Origin: Pseudomonadota bacterium
Lineage (GTDB): Bacteria; Pseudomonadota; Gammaproteobacteria; Burkholderiales; Burkholderiaceae_B
Length of the DNA stretch: 26,230 nt
Direction: 5' to 3'
NCBI GenBank assembly: GCA_023388835.1
Contig: JAEWFK010000087.1
Span: 1 to 26,230, forward strand
In this document: positions 6,715 through 15,019 of the stretch, piece after piece
How positions within the stretch are numbered: position 1 is the stretch's first letter
Layout: each line of letters starts with the position of its first letter
Translations under genes and position numbers: made by a program
Notes under the pieces: generated by a model
Databases searched by the model: none
What the model saw: only the letters and a program-made list of their open reading frames with translations
What the model was told of the DNA's origin: nothing

Positions 6715-7967
6715 CGCTTATAGATATAGTCGCGCCGCCACGGATAACCCGCAGTATCTTGCTCCGCCAGCTCATCGCCCGGCCCGCTGGCGCGATGCTG
6801 CGCCAAGACCTGGTGCAAGCGTATCCATCCATGCTCGAAGCCCATCGCGCAACCGGCCAGATACATGCGGTAGGCCCGGACCGAGCGTTCGCCCTTTGCA
6901 TCGGTCAGCGTCGTCTGGGCGGCAGCCAACTGCGACTCCAGGCTGTCGCTCCACGCCCATAGGGTGCGCGCATAATGCGGGCGCAGGTTCTCGACATCGA
7001 GATCTTCCAGGCCGCCTTCAGTCATGCTGTGCAGCACGTTGCTGATATGAGTGAGTTCTCCGCCGGGGAAGATATATTTGTCGATGAAATCGCCCATGCC
7101 CGCACCGAGCTGCGTATTGTCCACGCCCCCGGCGGTGATGCCATGGTTCAGGATGAGGCCGCCAGGACGCAGCAGACGCCGCAGCTTGGAGAAATAGCCC
7201 GCCAACTGGGCACGCCCCACATGCTCAAACATGCCGACCGAGGCGATCTTGTCATAAGGGCGGGTTTCGTCGAGCTGACGATAATCCAGCAACTCCATGC
7301 GCACCCTGCCGCTCAAACCTTTTTCCTCGATGAGCCGGTTGACATAATTGAATTGGTTGTGGGAAAGGGTGATGCCGGTGGCGTCGACCCCGTAGTTTTC
7401 CGCCGCCCACAAGAGCAGGCCGCCCCACCCTGCGCCGATGTCCAGGAACCGCTCGCCTTCGCGCAGTCGCAGCTTGCGGCAGATGTGATCGAGCTTGGCT
7501 TCCTGGGCCTGCGCCAGGGACATGTCCTGTTCGCGGTAATAAGCGCAGGAATACACTCGACGGGGATCCAGCCACAGGGCATAGAAGTCGTCTGAAAGGT
7601 CGTAGTGAAACTGTATCTGCTTCGCATCGCGCTCGATACTGTGTCTCCAGACGGACATGACGCGGCGAATGAGCGCCGTGAACATGCCGGCCCGGGCGGC
7701 TTCGACGGGAGACTGCGGCAATATCGACGAGGCCGCCCGCATGAGGTCGCGCATCGAGCCCTCGACCTCGAACTTGCCCTCGACGTAGTCTTCACCCAAG
7801 GTGCCCACCTGGCCGGCGGCCAGGTTCGCCAGGGTGCTCATCTCATGGACTGAAAGATGCACCGCGGCGTCGATCGGCCCCACCGAGTTTCCGTCCGGCA
7901 GTGTCAGCCGGACGGGGATCGGAAGGGACGCCAGTTTCACTTCCACACCAGACAAGATCGAACTCAA
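6711..7967 (-). CDS. cfa: Cyclopropane-fatty-acyl-phospholipid synthase
   Basis: The 418-residue product adds a methylene group from S-adenosylmethionine across double bonds of membrane phospholipid acyl chains, usually on entry to stationary phase or in acid. An N-terminal lipid-contacting domain (about 1-110) precedes a class I methyltransferase. Visible motifs are HYDLSDDFY (121-129), YSCAYY with the bicarbonate-site Cys141, the SAM loop LDIGAGWGG (175-183), GMFEHVG and DKYIFPGG. The start is TTG (7967-7965), set by a perfect AGGAGG five bases upstream (7978-7973) and the absence of a nearby ATG. The TAG stop shares the CTAG tetranucleotide with the convergent MATE gene. The long upstream region suggests a structured leader. 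E. coli Cfa is shorter, at 382 residues. Confidence 0.92.
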   Translation of the reverse strand: MSSILSGVEVKLASLPIPVRLTLPDGNSVGPIDAAVHLSVHEMSTLANLAAGQVGTLGEDYVEGKFEVEGSMRDLMRAASSILPQSPVEAARAGMFTALIRRVMSVWRHSIERDAKQIQFHYDLSDDFYALWLDPRRVYSCAYYREQDMSLAQAQEAKLDHICRKLRLREGERFLDIGAGWGGLLLWAAENYGVDATGITLSHNQFNYVNRLIEEKGLSGRVRMELLDYRQLDETRPYDKIASVGMFEHVGRAQLAGYFSKLRRLLRPGGLILNHGITAGGVDNTQLGAGMGDFIDKYIFPGGELTHISNVLHSMTEGGLEDLDVENLRPHYARTLWAWSDSLESQLAAAQTTLTDAKGERSVRAYRMYLAGCAMGFEHGWIRLHQVLAQHRASGPGDELAEQDTAGYPWRRDYIYKR

Positions 7968-7972
7968 AGCAG

Positions 7973-7978
7973 CCTCCT
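7973..7978 (-). promoter_or_regulatory. Consensus ribosome binding site fixing the cfa TTG start
   Basis: AGGAGG on the minus strand lies five bases before the TTG at 7967-7965. This unusually perfect site in a window where most genes lack one makes the rare start codon credible. Confidence 0.8.
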
Positions 7979-8062
7979 GACAAGGAACGATGAAGAAGGC
8001 CCCCCTGGGGCGGGCTTCTTCGCCACTGCACCAGGAGGAGCCTCCGGCTCCGAAATACAGCC

Positions 8063-8074
8063 GTCACCGGTGAC
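8063..8074. promoter_or_regulatory. 12-bp perfect palindrome, possible operator
   Basis: GTCACCGGTGAC is a perfect 12-bp palindrome about 100 bp upstream of the cfa start and 175 bp before the rpmB promoter. It could be a dimeric regulator's site for cfa. I do not recognise a specific regulator, and chance occurrence in GC-rich DNA is possible. Confidence 0.3.
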
Positions 8075-8248
8075 CTGCACGGTCGGCCAAGGCCGCCCTG
8101 CATCATGCATGCCGGGACGTGGTCAAAATAGCGTCGTCTATCATACATGCGGCTTTCGAAATCGGTACTGCATTCCGTTATCTCGCCTCAGCCGAAGGGC
8201 CTATGCCGGGCCGGCGTGGCTAAATGGACGCAGCGCCCCGCACCCGCC

Positions 8249-8278
8249 TTGATCGGGTCGCCCCATTCATAGTAGAAT
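8249..8278 (+). promoter_or_regulatory. Promoter of rpmB-rpmG
   Basis: TTGATC (8249-8254) and TAGAAT (8273-8278) are 18 bp apart, predicting transcription from about 8285 and a 30-nt leader containing the AAGGGGTGA ribosome binding site. Confidence 0.6.
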
Positions 8279-8314
8279 CGCTGTCTTTACACAGATTTCA
8301 ACAAGGGGTGAACC

Positions 8315-8551
8315 ATGGCACGCGTATGCCAAGTTACCGGCAAGGGCCCGATGGTGGGCAACCACGTCTCGCACGCCAACAACAAGACCAAGCGTCGTTT
8401 CCTTCCCAACCTGCAATCGCACCGCTTCTGGGTCGAAAGCGAAAACCGCTGGATCCGTCTGCGCGTGTCCACGCAGGCGCTGCGCACCATCGACAAGGTC
8501 GGCATTGATGCCGTCCTGGCCGACCTGCGCGCCCGCGGCGAACTGGCCTGA
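8315..8551 (+). CDS. rpmB: 50S ribosomal protein L28
   Basis: The 78-residue basic product starts MARVCQVTGKGPMVGN, the L28 signature, and carries the RRFLPNLQ and RLRVSTQALRTIDK blocks. It is an rRNA-binding protein of the large subunit near the E site and is full length. ATG 8315 follows AAGGGGTGA at good spacing. It forms the rpmB-rpmG pair that is common in bacteria, with a 31-bp gap to rpmG and its own promoter at 8249-8278. Confidence 0.98.
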   Translation: MARVCQVTGKGPMVGNHVSHANNKTKRRFLPNLQSHRFWVESENRWIRLRVSTQALRTIDKVGIDAVLADLRARGELA

Positions 8552-8582
8552 GCCATCCGCACCCGACTACTAGGAGCTCATC

Positions 8583-8750
8583 ATGGCAAAAGGCATCCGC
8601 GAAAAGATCAAGCTGGAATCCACAGCCGGCACCGGTCATTTCTATACCACCACCAAAAACAAGCGCAACATGCCCGAGAAGATGCTGATCAAGAAGTTTG
8701 ATCCGGTCGCTCGCAAGCACGTCGACTACAAGGAAACCAAGCTGAAGTAG
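8583..8750 (+). CDS. rpmG: 50S ribosomal protein L33
   Basis: The 55-residue basic product starts MAKGIREKIKLESTAGTGHF and contains the YTTTKNKRN block of L33, a large-subunit protein near the E site. No zinc-binding cysteines are present, so it is the zinc-free form. AGGAG (8572-8576) lies six bases before ATG 8583. It is the second gene of the rpmB-rpmG operon and is followed after about 77 nt by a terminator. With L31 type B also zinc-free, the zinc-switchable ribosomal proteins visible in this window need no zinc. Confidence 0.98.
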   Translation: MAKGIREKIKLESTAGTGHFYTTTKNKRNMPEKMLIKKFDPVARKHVDYKETKLK

Positions 8751-8827
8751 TTTCAGCTGCGCGCCCGTGGCATCGCCCGGCGGTACGCCCCGGCCTGGCG
8801 CCGCCACAAGCGCCGCGCATTTCCAGA

Positions 8828-8857
8828 CCCCGCCCGAGCTGATCGGCGGGGTTTTTC
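8828..8857 (+). terminator. Intrinsic terminator of rpmB-rpmG
   Basis: CCCCGCC (8828-8834) and GGCGGGG (8845-8851) form a perfect 7-bp stem with a 10-nt loop, followed by TTTTTCTTTTT. The poly-T tract runs to within about ten bases of the leuS -10 box. Confidence 0.9.
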
Positions 8858-8869
8858 TTTTTGCGCGAC

Positions 8870-8875
8870 TATAAT
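8870..8875 (+). promoter_or_regulatory. -10 box of the leuS operon
   Basis: A perfect TATAAT lies 35 bp before the leuS ATG. The matching -35 window (8847-8852) falls in the right arm of the rpmG terminator and does not resemble consensus. Predicted transcription starts near 8882, giving a leader of about 29 nt with no obvious ribosome binding site. Confidence 0.5.
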
Positions 8876-8910
8876 CAAAGGTTTGCGCAACCCCTACTGA
8901 TCGCACGCAC

Positions 8911-11568
8911 ATGCTGGAATACCGCCCCACCGACGTCGAAAAAACTGCCCAGGCCGACTGGGTCGAACGCGACGCCTATCGTGTCACCGAACATGCCGTC
9001 AACGCCGATGGCACGGCCAAGCCCAAGTTCTATGCCTGCTCCATGCTGCCTTATCCCAGCGGCAAGCTGCACATGGGGCACGTGCGCAATTACACGATCA
9101 ACGACATGATGACTCGCCAGCTGCGCATGCGCGGTTACAACGTACTCATGCCCATGGGGTGGGATGCCTTCGGCATGCCCGCTGAAAACGCAGCGATCAA
9201 AGGGGGCGTGCCTCCTGCGAAATGGACCTACGACAACATTGCCTACATGAAGCAGCAGATGCAGGCAATGGGGCTGGCGATTGACTGGTCGCGCGAAATG
9301 TGCGCTTGCGACCCCAAGTACTACAAGTGGAACCAGTGGCTGTTCCTGAAGATGCTCGAGAAAGGCATCGCCTATCGCAAGACGCAGGTCGTGAATTGGG
9401 ATCCCGTCGATCAGACCGTCCTGGCCAATGAACAGGTCATCGACGGCCGCGGCTGGCGATCCGGCGCACTGGTGGAAAAGCGCGAGATCCCCGGCTACTA
9501 CCTGCGCATCACCGATTACGCCGAAGAACTGCTCGAGCAGGTGCAGAACGGCCTTGAAGGCTGGCCGGAGCGCGTACGCCTGATGCAGGAAAACTGGATC
9601 GGCAAGAGCCAGGGCGTGCGCTTCGCCTTCCCGCACGACATCCGCGGCGCCGACGGCCATCTCATCCAGGACGGGCGCATGTATGTCTTCACCACGCGTG
9701 CGGACACCATCATGGGCGTCACCTTTTGCGCTGTGGCCCCCGAACACCCGCTGGCCACCCATGCCGCAACCGGGAACCCCGAACTCGCCGCCTTCATAGA
9801 AGCCTGCAAGTTGGGCGGCACCACTGAAGCAGAAGTCGCCACGCGCGAAAAAGAAGGCATGCCCACGGGCCTGAACGTCACGCATCCTCTCACCGGCGAG
9901 CCAGTCGAAATCTGGGTCGGCAATTACGTACTCATGAGCTATGGCGACGGCGCGGTCATGGGCGTGCCCGGCCACGATGAACGCGATTTCGCCTTCGCAA
10001 GAAAGTACGGCCTGCCCATTCGCCAAGTGATCGGCAGCGAAGGCAAGCCCTACTCCACCGAGGCCTGGGAAGACTGGTACGCCGACAAGCAAAGCGGCCG
10101 TACGGTGAACTCCGGCAAGTATGACGGCCTGAGCACGGCCGGCGCAGTCGACGCCGTCGCGGCCGATCTGGCCGAGCTCGGCCTGGGCGAGAAACAGACT
10201 ACCTGGCGCTTGCGCGACTGGGGCGTTTCGCGCCAGCGCTATTGGGGCACCCCCATCCCCATCATTCACTGTCCTGACTGCGGGCCGGTGCCCGTTCCCG
10301 AATCGGACCTGCCCGTGGTGCTGCCGGAAGACCTGATCCCGGATGGCAGCGGCAACCCCCTCACGAAGAACGAAGCCTTTCTTTCGTGCTCCTGCCCCAA
10401 GTGCGGTTCGGCCGCCCGCCGTGAAACCGACACCATGGACACCTTCGTGGATTCGTCCTGGTACTTCATGCGCTACACCTCGCCCGACAATGATCAAGCG
10501 ATGGTGGACACTCGCAACGACTACTGGATGCCGATGGATCAATACATCGGCGGCATCGAGCACGCAGTGATGCATCTGCTGTATGCGCGCTTCTGGACCC
10601 GCGTCATGCGCGATCTCGGCCTGGTGGATTTCGACGAGCCCTTCACTCGCCTGCTGTGTCAGGGCATGGTGCTCAACCACATCTATTTCCGCAAGACGGC
10701 TCAGGGCGGCGTGGAATACTTCTGGCCAGAACAGGTCGAAGACGTCCATGACGCCAAGGGCGCCGTGATCGGGGCCCGCCTGAAAGCCGACGGCTCCAGC
10801 GTGCAGTACGGCGGCATCGGCACCATGTCGAAATCCAAGAACAACGGCGTGGACCCTCAATCGCTCATCGACACAATGGGCGCCGACACCGCGCGCCTGT
10901 TCGTCATGTTTGCCAGCCCACCCGAACAAACCCTCGAATGGTCGGAATCCGGCGTGGATGGCGCGCATCGTTTTCTGCGCCGCGTCTGGGCCTTCGGTCA
11001 GTCACGCGCCGACATCATCCGCCGGGGTATCGCTCAGGGCGCACAGGACTGGTCAGACATCGATGACGCTTCCCGGACACTGCGCCGCGAAATCCACGGC
11101 ATGTTGAAGCTGGCTGACTATGATTATCAGCGCATCCAGTACAACACCGTGGTTTCCACCTGCATGAAGATGCTCAACGCACTGGAAGCGGCCAAGCTTC
11201 CCGACACCGAGGTCGCCGCGCGCGCGCTGGCAGATGCCGCCTCGATATTGTTGCGAGTGCTCTACCCGGTAGTGCCGCACCTTACCTGGCAGCTGTGGCG
11301 TGACCTCGGCTACGCCGAACGCCAGGGCGACCTGCTTGACGCCCCTTGGCCGGTGGTCGACGAAGCCGCCCTCATCGCCGACGAAGTGGAGCTGGTTCTG
11401 CAAGTCAACGGCAAGCTGCGCGGGGCCATCACAGTGCCCAACGGCGCAAGCAAACCCGACATCGAGCAAAGCGCCCTGGCTCACGAAGCGGTTGCCCGTT
11501 TTCTTGAGGGCCGGCCGGCCAAGCGCGTCATCGTGGTGCCGGGTAAACTCGTGAACGTCGTCGGATAA
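8911..11568 (+). CDS. leuS: Leucyl-tRNA synthetase
   Basis: This 885-residue class Ia synthetase charges tRNA-Leu in the cytoplasm. The Rossmann core carries the HIGH-type signature HMGH at 54-57 (in PSGKLHMGHVRNY) and the KMSKS-type loop MSKSK at 639-643. The CP1 editing domain between them, which hydrolyses mischarged tRNA, is recognisable by VFTTRADTIMG and GVPGHDERDFAFA. A zinc-ribbon-like insertion shows CPDC and CSCPKC cysteines. The C-terminal anticodon-binding and LeuRS tail regions (QVNGKLRG) are complete. Length is normal (E. coli 860). It heads a tight plus-strand run with lptE, holA, proA, hemJ-like and rlmL. No ribosome binding site is obvious before the ATG. Confidence 0.98.
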   Translation: MLEYRPTDVEKTAQADWVERDAYRVTEHAVNADGTAKPKFYACSMLPYPSGKLHMGHVRNYTINDMMTRQLRMRGYNVLMPMGWDAFGMPAENAAIKGGVPPAKWTYDNIAYMKQQMQAMGLAIDWSREMCACDPKYYKWNQWLFLKMLEKGIAYRKTQVVNWDPVDQTVLANEQVIDGRGWRSGALVEKREIPGYYLRITDYAEELLEQVQNGLEGWPERVRLMQENWIGKSQGVRFAFPHDIRGADGHLIQDGRMYVFTTRADTIMGVTFCAVAPEHPLATHAATGNPELAAFIEACKLGGTTEAEVATREKEGMPTGLNVTHPLTGEPVEIWVGNYVLMSYGDGAVMGVPGHDERDFAFARKYGLPIRQVIGSEGKPYSTEAWEDWYADKQSGRTVNSGKYDGLSTAGAVDAVAADLAELGLGEKQTTWRLRDWGVSRQRYWGTPIPIIHCPDCGPVPVPESDLPVVLPEDLIPDGSGNPLTKNEAFLSCSCPKCGSAARRETDTMDTFVDSSWYFMRYTSPDNDQAMVDTRNDYWMPMDQYIGGIEHAVMHLLYARFWTRVMRDLGLVDFDEPFTRLLCQGMVLNHIYFRKTAQGGVEYFWPEQVEDVHDAKGAVIGARLKADGSSVQYGGIGTMSKSKNNGVDPQSLIDTMGADTARLFVMFASPPEQTLEWSESGVDGAHRFLRRVWAFGQSRADIIRRGIAQGAQDWSDIDDASRTLRREIHGMLKLADYDYQRIQYNTVVSTCMKMLNALEAAKLPDTEVAARALADAASILLRVLYPVVPHLTWQLWRDLGYAERQGDLLDAPWPVVDEAALIADEVELVLQVNGKLRGAITVPNGASKPDIEQSALAHEAVARFLEGRPAKRVIVVPGKLVNVVG

Positions 11569-11619
11569 ACAGACATCACCATGACTCTCTTTCTTCTTGA
11601 ATCCGCCCACCGTATCGCC

Positions 11620-12249
11620 ATGCGCCGTGTGGCGCTATGGGCTGTGCTCGCGGGCTGCATGCTGCTCGCAGCTTGCGGTTTCAGGTTGAAAGGGGCCACG
11701 CCGCTGCCCTTCGACACGCTCTACACCAATATCGCCGAGAATTCGGGTTTCGGCGCTGCCATGCGCCGCGCCATCAGGGCCGCCTCACCCAATACCCGTT
11801 TCGTAGCAGATCCGGCTCAGGCGGAAGCACGGCTTATCCAACTTTCGAATGATCAGCGCCTGCGCCAGCTATCCATCGACGCCGACGGCCGGGTCGAAGA
11901 ATACGAGCTGAATCTGATCTTTGCATTCCAGTTGGTGGACGCCGCCGGGCACATCATTCTGCCCCCCACGACTCTGCGTGCCACACGGGAAATTCCCTAC
12001 GACGACACAATGGTCCAGGCCAAGCAAAGCGAGATCACCGCGATCTTCCAGCAAATGCAGCAGTCCATGGTTGACCGCGTGGTCCGCCATCTGACGGCCC
12101 CCGATGTCACCGCCGCTTTCATCGATGCGGAAAGCCGACCCTTGGAAGGCGGCCCGTCCGATCTCACGCCTGTGTCGAACGATCCTGCGCCCACCGGCGC
12201 GTCGATGTGGGGCACGCCCGCTCTGAATCCCGACACCGGCTTGCGGTAA
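11620..12249 (+). CDS. lptE: LPS-assembly lipoprotein LptE
   Basis: LptE is an outer-membrane lipoprotein that plugs the LptD barrel and helps insert lipopolysaccharide in the outer leaflet. From ATG 11620 the product starts MRRVALWAVLAG and has a clear lipoprotein signal peptide ending in the lipobox LLAAC, with the lipidated Cys at residue 19, followed by GFRLKG, the typical LptE start. The body is about 190 residues, with a Pro-rich variable tail. An upstream in-frame ATG at 11581, only 12 bp after leuS, would add 13 residues before the signal peptide; I prefer 11620 because the signal then has a standard n-region. The leuS-lptE-holA order is widely conserved in proteobacteria and supports the call. 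Confidence 0.93.
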   Translation: MRRVALWAVLAGCMLLAACGFRLKGATPLPFDTLYTNIAENSGFGAAMRRAIRAASPNTRFVADPAQAEARLIQLSNDQRLRQLSIDADGRVEEYELNLIFAFQLVDAAGHIILPPTTLRATREIPYDDTMVQAKQSEITAIFQQMQQSMVDRVVRHLTAPDVTAAFIDAESRPLEGGPSDLTPVSNDPAPTGASMWGTPALNPDTGLR

Positions 12250-12255
12250 GCCGCC

Positions 12256-13308
12256 ATGGGACGCCGCCTTGATCACGACGGCCTGCTGCAAGCGCTGCAG
12301 AGGGCCGATGCACCGCTTGCCCCGTTGTACATCATTACCGGCGACGAAAGCCTGCTGGTGATCGAAGCACTGGACGCACTGCGCAACGCCGCCTTGGCCC
12401 AAGGCTATACCGAGCGCACCCGGCTGATACTGGACGCACGAAGCGACTGGTCTGCCGTCATGGGCGCCACTCAAAATGTGTCGCTCTTTGGCGATCGCAA
12501 GCTGCTGGACCTCGCGCTGCCTTCGGGCAAGCCGGGCAAAACGGGGGGTGACACGCTGGAGGCCCTGGCCGGCAAGTTGCGCGAGGGCGCCCTGCCGGAC
12601 ACCGTCGTCACCCTCAGCCTGCCGCGCTTGGACAAGACCGGCCGCTCAGCCAAATGGGCCACGGCACTGTTCGGTGTAGGCACGCTGGTAGAGGTTCCCA
12701 GCATCGACCGTAACGCTCTGCCCCGCTGGATTGGCCAACGCATGGCCCGGCAAGGCCAGGAGCTCGATGCCGATACGCTGGCCTGGATGGCCGACAAAGT
12801 AGAGGGCAACCTGCTCGCCGCCTTCCAGGAAATCCAGAAGCTTGGTCTGCTCCACCCCCCAGGCCGATTGGCCGGCGAAGACGTGCGAAGGGCCGTGCTC
12901 GATGTGGCGCGGTATGATGTATTCGACCTGCGCGACGCCATGCTGGCCGGCCGGCCGGAGCGGGCGCTAAGCATCCTTCAGGGCCTGCGTGGCGAGGGTG
13001 AGGCCCTGCCCTTGGTGTTATGGGCCGTCGGGGATGAAGTCCGTCTGCTCGCACGGCTGGCGGCCTTGCAGGCGCGCGGCGGCGATATTGCCGGAGAAAT
13101 GCGCCGACACCGGGTGTTCGGCCCGCGCGAACAGGGCTTGCGCCGCACGCTCGCCCGCCTGCCGGCGGCCGGCTGGGTGGCCGCGCTGCAGCATGCACAC
13201 GACATCGACCGACTCATCAAGGGCTTGAAAGTGCCCGGGCTGCTTGACGACCCCTGGGAAGAACTAGGCAGGCTCCTGCTACGCATTACTGTGGAACGAA
13301 AGACATGA
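12256..13308 (+). CDS. holA: DNA polymerase III delta subunit
   Basis: The 350-residue product is the clamp-loader wrench that opens the beta sliding clamp during replication. The N-terminal AAA-like domain starts LAPLYIITGDESLLVIEALDALR, matching the delta-subunit GDExxL element. Typical LPRLDKTGRSAKW and a middle lid-like region follow, then the C-terminal collar domain (YDVFDLRDAMLAGRPERALSIL). There is no P-loop, as expected for delta. The ATG lies six bases after the lptE stop, and the TGA overlaps the proA start by four bases (ATGA), so translation of the two is likely coupled. Confidence 0.95.
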   Translation: MGRRLDHDGLLQALQRADAPLAPLYIITGDESLLVIEALDALRNAALAQGYTERTRLILDARSDWSAVMGATQNVSLFGDRKLLDLALPSGKPGKTGGDTLEALAGKLREGALPDTVVTLSLPRLDKTGRSAKWATALFGVGTLVEVPSIDRNALPRWIGQRMARQGQELDADTLAWMADKVEGNLLAAFQEIQKLGLLHPPGRLAGEDVRRAVLDVARYDVFDLRDAMLAGRPERALSILQGLRGEGEALPLVLWAVGDEVRLLARLAALQARGGDIAGEMRRHRVFGPREQGLRRTLARLPAAGWVAALQHAHDIDRLIKGLKVPGLLDDPWEELGRLLLRITVERKT

Positions 13309-14582
13309 CCCAACTCGACACGCAGGCCGACACGCACGCGGCCATGCAGGCCTTCGGCCAACGCGCGCGCGCCGCCGCCCGACTGATGCGAAACGCACCC
13401 GACCATGCCAAGGCGACCGCCCTGCGGGCCATGGCCCGGCTCATCGAAGAGCGCTCCGAACCGCTACGGCAACAGAACGCGCTCGATCTCGAAGCCGGCC
13501 GGCGCAACGGCCTGGCCGACGCCATGCTGGACCGCCTGACACTGAGCGACAAGGCGCTGAACGGCATGTGCGAAGGCTTGCGGCAAATTGCCGCCATGCC
13601 AGACCCTGTCGGCAGTCTGGGGCCCACCACCACGCGGCCCAACGGCATGCGGGTCGCCCAGATGCGCGTGCCGCTTGGCGTGATCGGCATCATCTACGAA
13701 TCCCGCCCCAACGTGACCATCGACGCCGCGGCGCTGTGCCTGAAATCCGGCAACGCCACCATTCTGCGCGGGGGCAGCGAGGCTTTCCATTCGAATCAGG
13801 CGCTGGGCTCGATCATCCGGCAAGGGCTGGCGGAAGCCGGCCTGCCTGCCCACGCCGTACAAGTCGTGGACACCACCGATCGTGCCGCCGTGGGCGAAAT
13901 GGTGACCATGACTGAATTCATCGATGTGATCGTGCCGCGCGGCGGAAAGGGCTTGATCGAACGCCTCTCGCGCGAGGCCCGCGTGCCCCTGATCAAGCAT
14001 CTGGACGGTAACTGCCATCTTTACATCGACAAGGCGGCCGACCCGGCCAAGGCTCACGATATCGCCGTCAACGCAAAGACCTACCGCTATGGCATCTGCG
14101 GCGCCATGGAGACTCTGCTTGTCCATACCGATGTCTCGGACACCATCCTGCCTCGCATCGCTGCCACGCTGGCCGGCAAGGGCGTGGAGCTGCGCGGCTG
14201 TGAACGCACCCGCACTCTTCTGCCCACCGCCTTGCCCGCCACTGAAGAGGACTGGGGCAGCGAGTACCTTGAACCCATACTGGCGGTGCGCATTGTCGAC
14301 GATATCGACCAGGCAATCGAACATATCGAGCGCTATAGCTCACAGCACACGGAATCCATCGTCACGGAAGACCTTTCGGCGGCCACCCGCTTCCAGCGGG
14401 AAGTGGACTCCAGTTCGGTATACGTGAACCTGCCGACCTGTTTTGCCGATGGCTTCGAATACGGTCTGGGCGCCGAGATCGGCATTTCCACCAATCGCCT
14501 CCACGCTCGCGGTCCGGTGGGCCTCGAAGGCCTGACCACCATGAAGTGGGTGCTCACGGGTGAAGGGCAATTGCGCGGCTGA
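13305..14582 (+). CDS. proA: Gamma-glutamyl phosphate reductase
   Basis: The 425-residue product is an aldehyde-dehydrogenase-fold enzyme that reduces gamma-glutamyl phosphate with NADPH to glutamate semialdehyde, the second step of proline synthesis. Family features seen are PLGVIGIIYESRPNVT, the SGNATILRGGSEA NADP-binding region, VPRGGKGLI, the HLDGNCHLYID block and the catalytic Cys265 in YRYGICGAMETLLVH. The C-terminal GLGAEIGISTNRLHARGPVGLEGLTT signature region is complete. It overlaps holA by ATGA. The partner proB is not in the window; here proA has settled into the leuS-lptE-holA run. Confidence 0.97.
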   Translation: MTQLDTQADTHAAMQAFGQRARAAARLMRNAPDHAKATALRAMARLIEERSEPLRQQNALDLEAGRRNGLADAMLDRLTLSDKALNGMCEGLRQIAAMPDPVGSLGPTTTRPNGMRVAQMRVPLGVIGIIYESRPNVTIDAAALCLKSGNATILRGGSEAFHSNQALGSIIRQGLAEAGLPAHAVQVVDTTDRAAVGEMVTMTEFIDVIVPRGGKGLIERLSREARVPLIKHLDGNCHLYIDKAADPAKAHDIAVNAKTYRYGICGAMETLLVHTDVSDTILPRIAATLAGKGVELRGCERTRTLLPTALPATEEDWGSEYLEPILAVRIVDDIDQAIEHIERYSSQHTESIVTEDLSAATRFQREVDSSSVYVNLPTCFADGFEYGLGAEIGISTNRLHARGPVGLEGLTTMKWVLTGEGQLRG

Positions 14583-14595
14583 CCGGACATCTATC

Positions 14596-15012
14596 ATGCT
14601 TTGGGTGAAGACCTTCCATCTGCTGTTCGTGATCGCGTGGTTCGCTGGCCTGTTTTACCTGCCGCGCATTTACGTGAACCTGGCCCAGGCCCGCGACACG
14701 GCGGCCTACGACTGTCTGACCGGCATGGCCCGGCGGCTTTACCGCTTCATGACTCCCCTGGCCGTACTGGCCCTTGCTTTCGGCTTATGGCTTTTCCTGG
14801 GCTATGGCATCGGAATGGGCGCTGGATGGATGCATGCCAAGCTTCTGCTGGTGGTCCTTCTGGGCGCCTATCACCTCGTCTGCGGCCGCATGCTGGTCAC
14901 CTTCGAGCAACGCGCCAACACGCGGGAACACCGCTACTACCGCTGGTTCAACGAAGCGCCTGTCATCATGCTCGCGCTCGTGTTGATCCTGGTGGTAGTC
15001 AAACCATTCTGA
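14596..15012 (+). CDS. hemJ: HemJ-like (UPF0093/CopD-like) membrane protein, probable protoporphyrinogen IX oxidase
   Basis: The 138-residue product has four hydrophobic segments. It starts MLWVKTFHLLFVIAWFAG and continues with LFYLPRIYVN, the HemJ/UPF0093 opening with its conserved His8. A second block, MHAKLLLVVLLGAYH plus a CGR motif, carries the conserved Lys. HemJ oxidises protoporphyrinogen IX to protoporphyrin IX in haem synthesis at the cytoplasmic membrane of bacteria lacking HemG or HemY. Automatic annotation may call it a CopD-family copper protein because the families are distantly similar. It starts 13 bp after proA and ends 7 bp before rlmL, so it is probably in the leuS operon. 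The family call is firm; the enzymatic role is inferred. Confidence 0.78.
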   Translation: MLWVKTFHLLFVIAWFAGLFYLPRIYVNLAQARDTAAYDCLTGMARRLYRFMTPLAVLALAFGLWLFLGYGIGMGAGWMHAKLLLVVLLGAYHLVCGRMLVTFEQRANTREHRYYRWFNEAPVIMLALVLILVVVKPF

Positions 15013-15019
15013 CGTCACC

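Larger units (their letters stand above)
7968..8314. other. 347-bp intergenic region between cfa and rpmB, rich in dyad symmetry
   Basis: No gene is supported here. It contains the cfa ribosome binding site, an imperfect stem GAAGAAG/CTTCTTC with inner CCC/GGG pairs (7992-8021), a perfect 6-bp stem GGAGCC/GGCTCC (8037-8051), a 12-bp palindrome GTCACCGGTGAC (8063-8074), a GGCC-rich dyad (about 8084-8095), a bulged GC stem (8199-8220) and the rpmB promoter at 8249-8278. The first two stems would lie in the leader if cfa is transcribed from further upstream. I could not place a convincing cfa promoter; a TATGAT on the minus strand near 8143 has no good -35. Confidence 0.5.

Noticed and set aside
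8875..10968. A 697-codon open frame antisense to leuS
   Set aside because: It mirrors leuS codons in a high-GC genome, has no recognisable domain, and leuS is unmistakable on the other strand.
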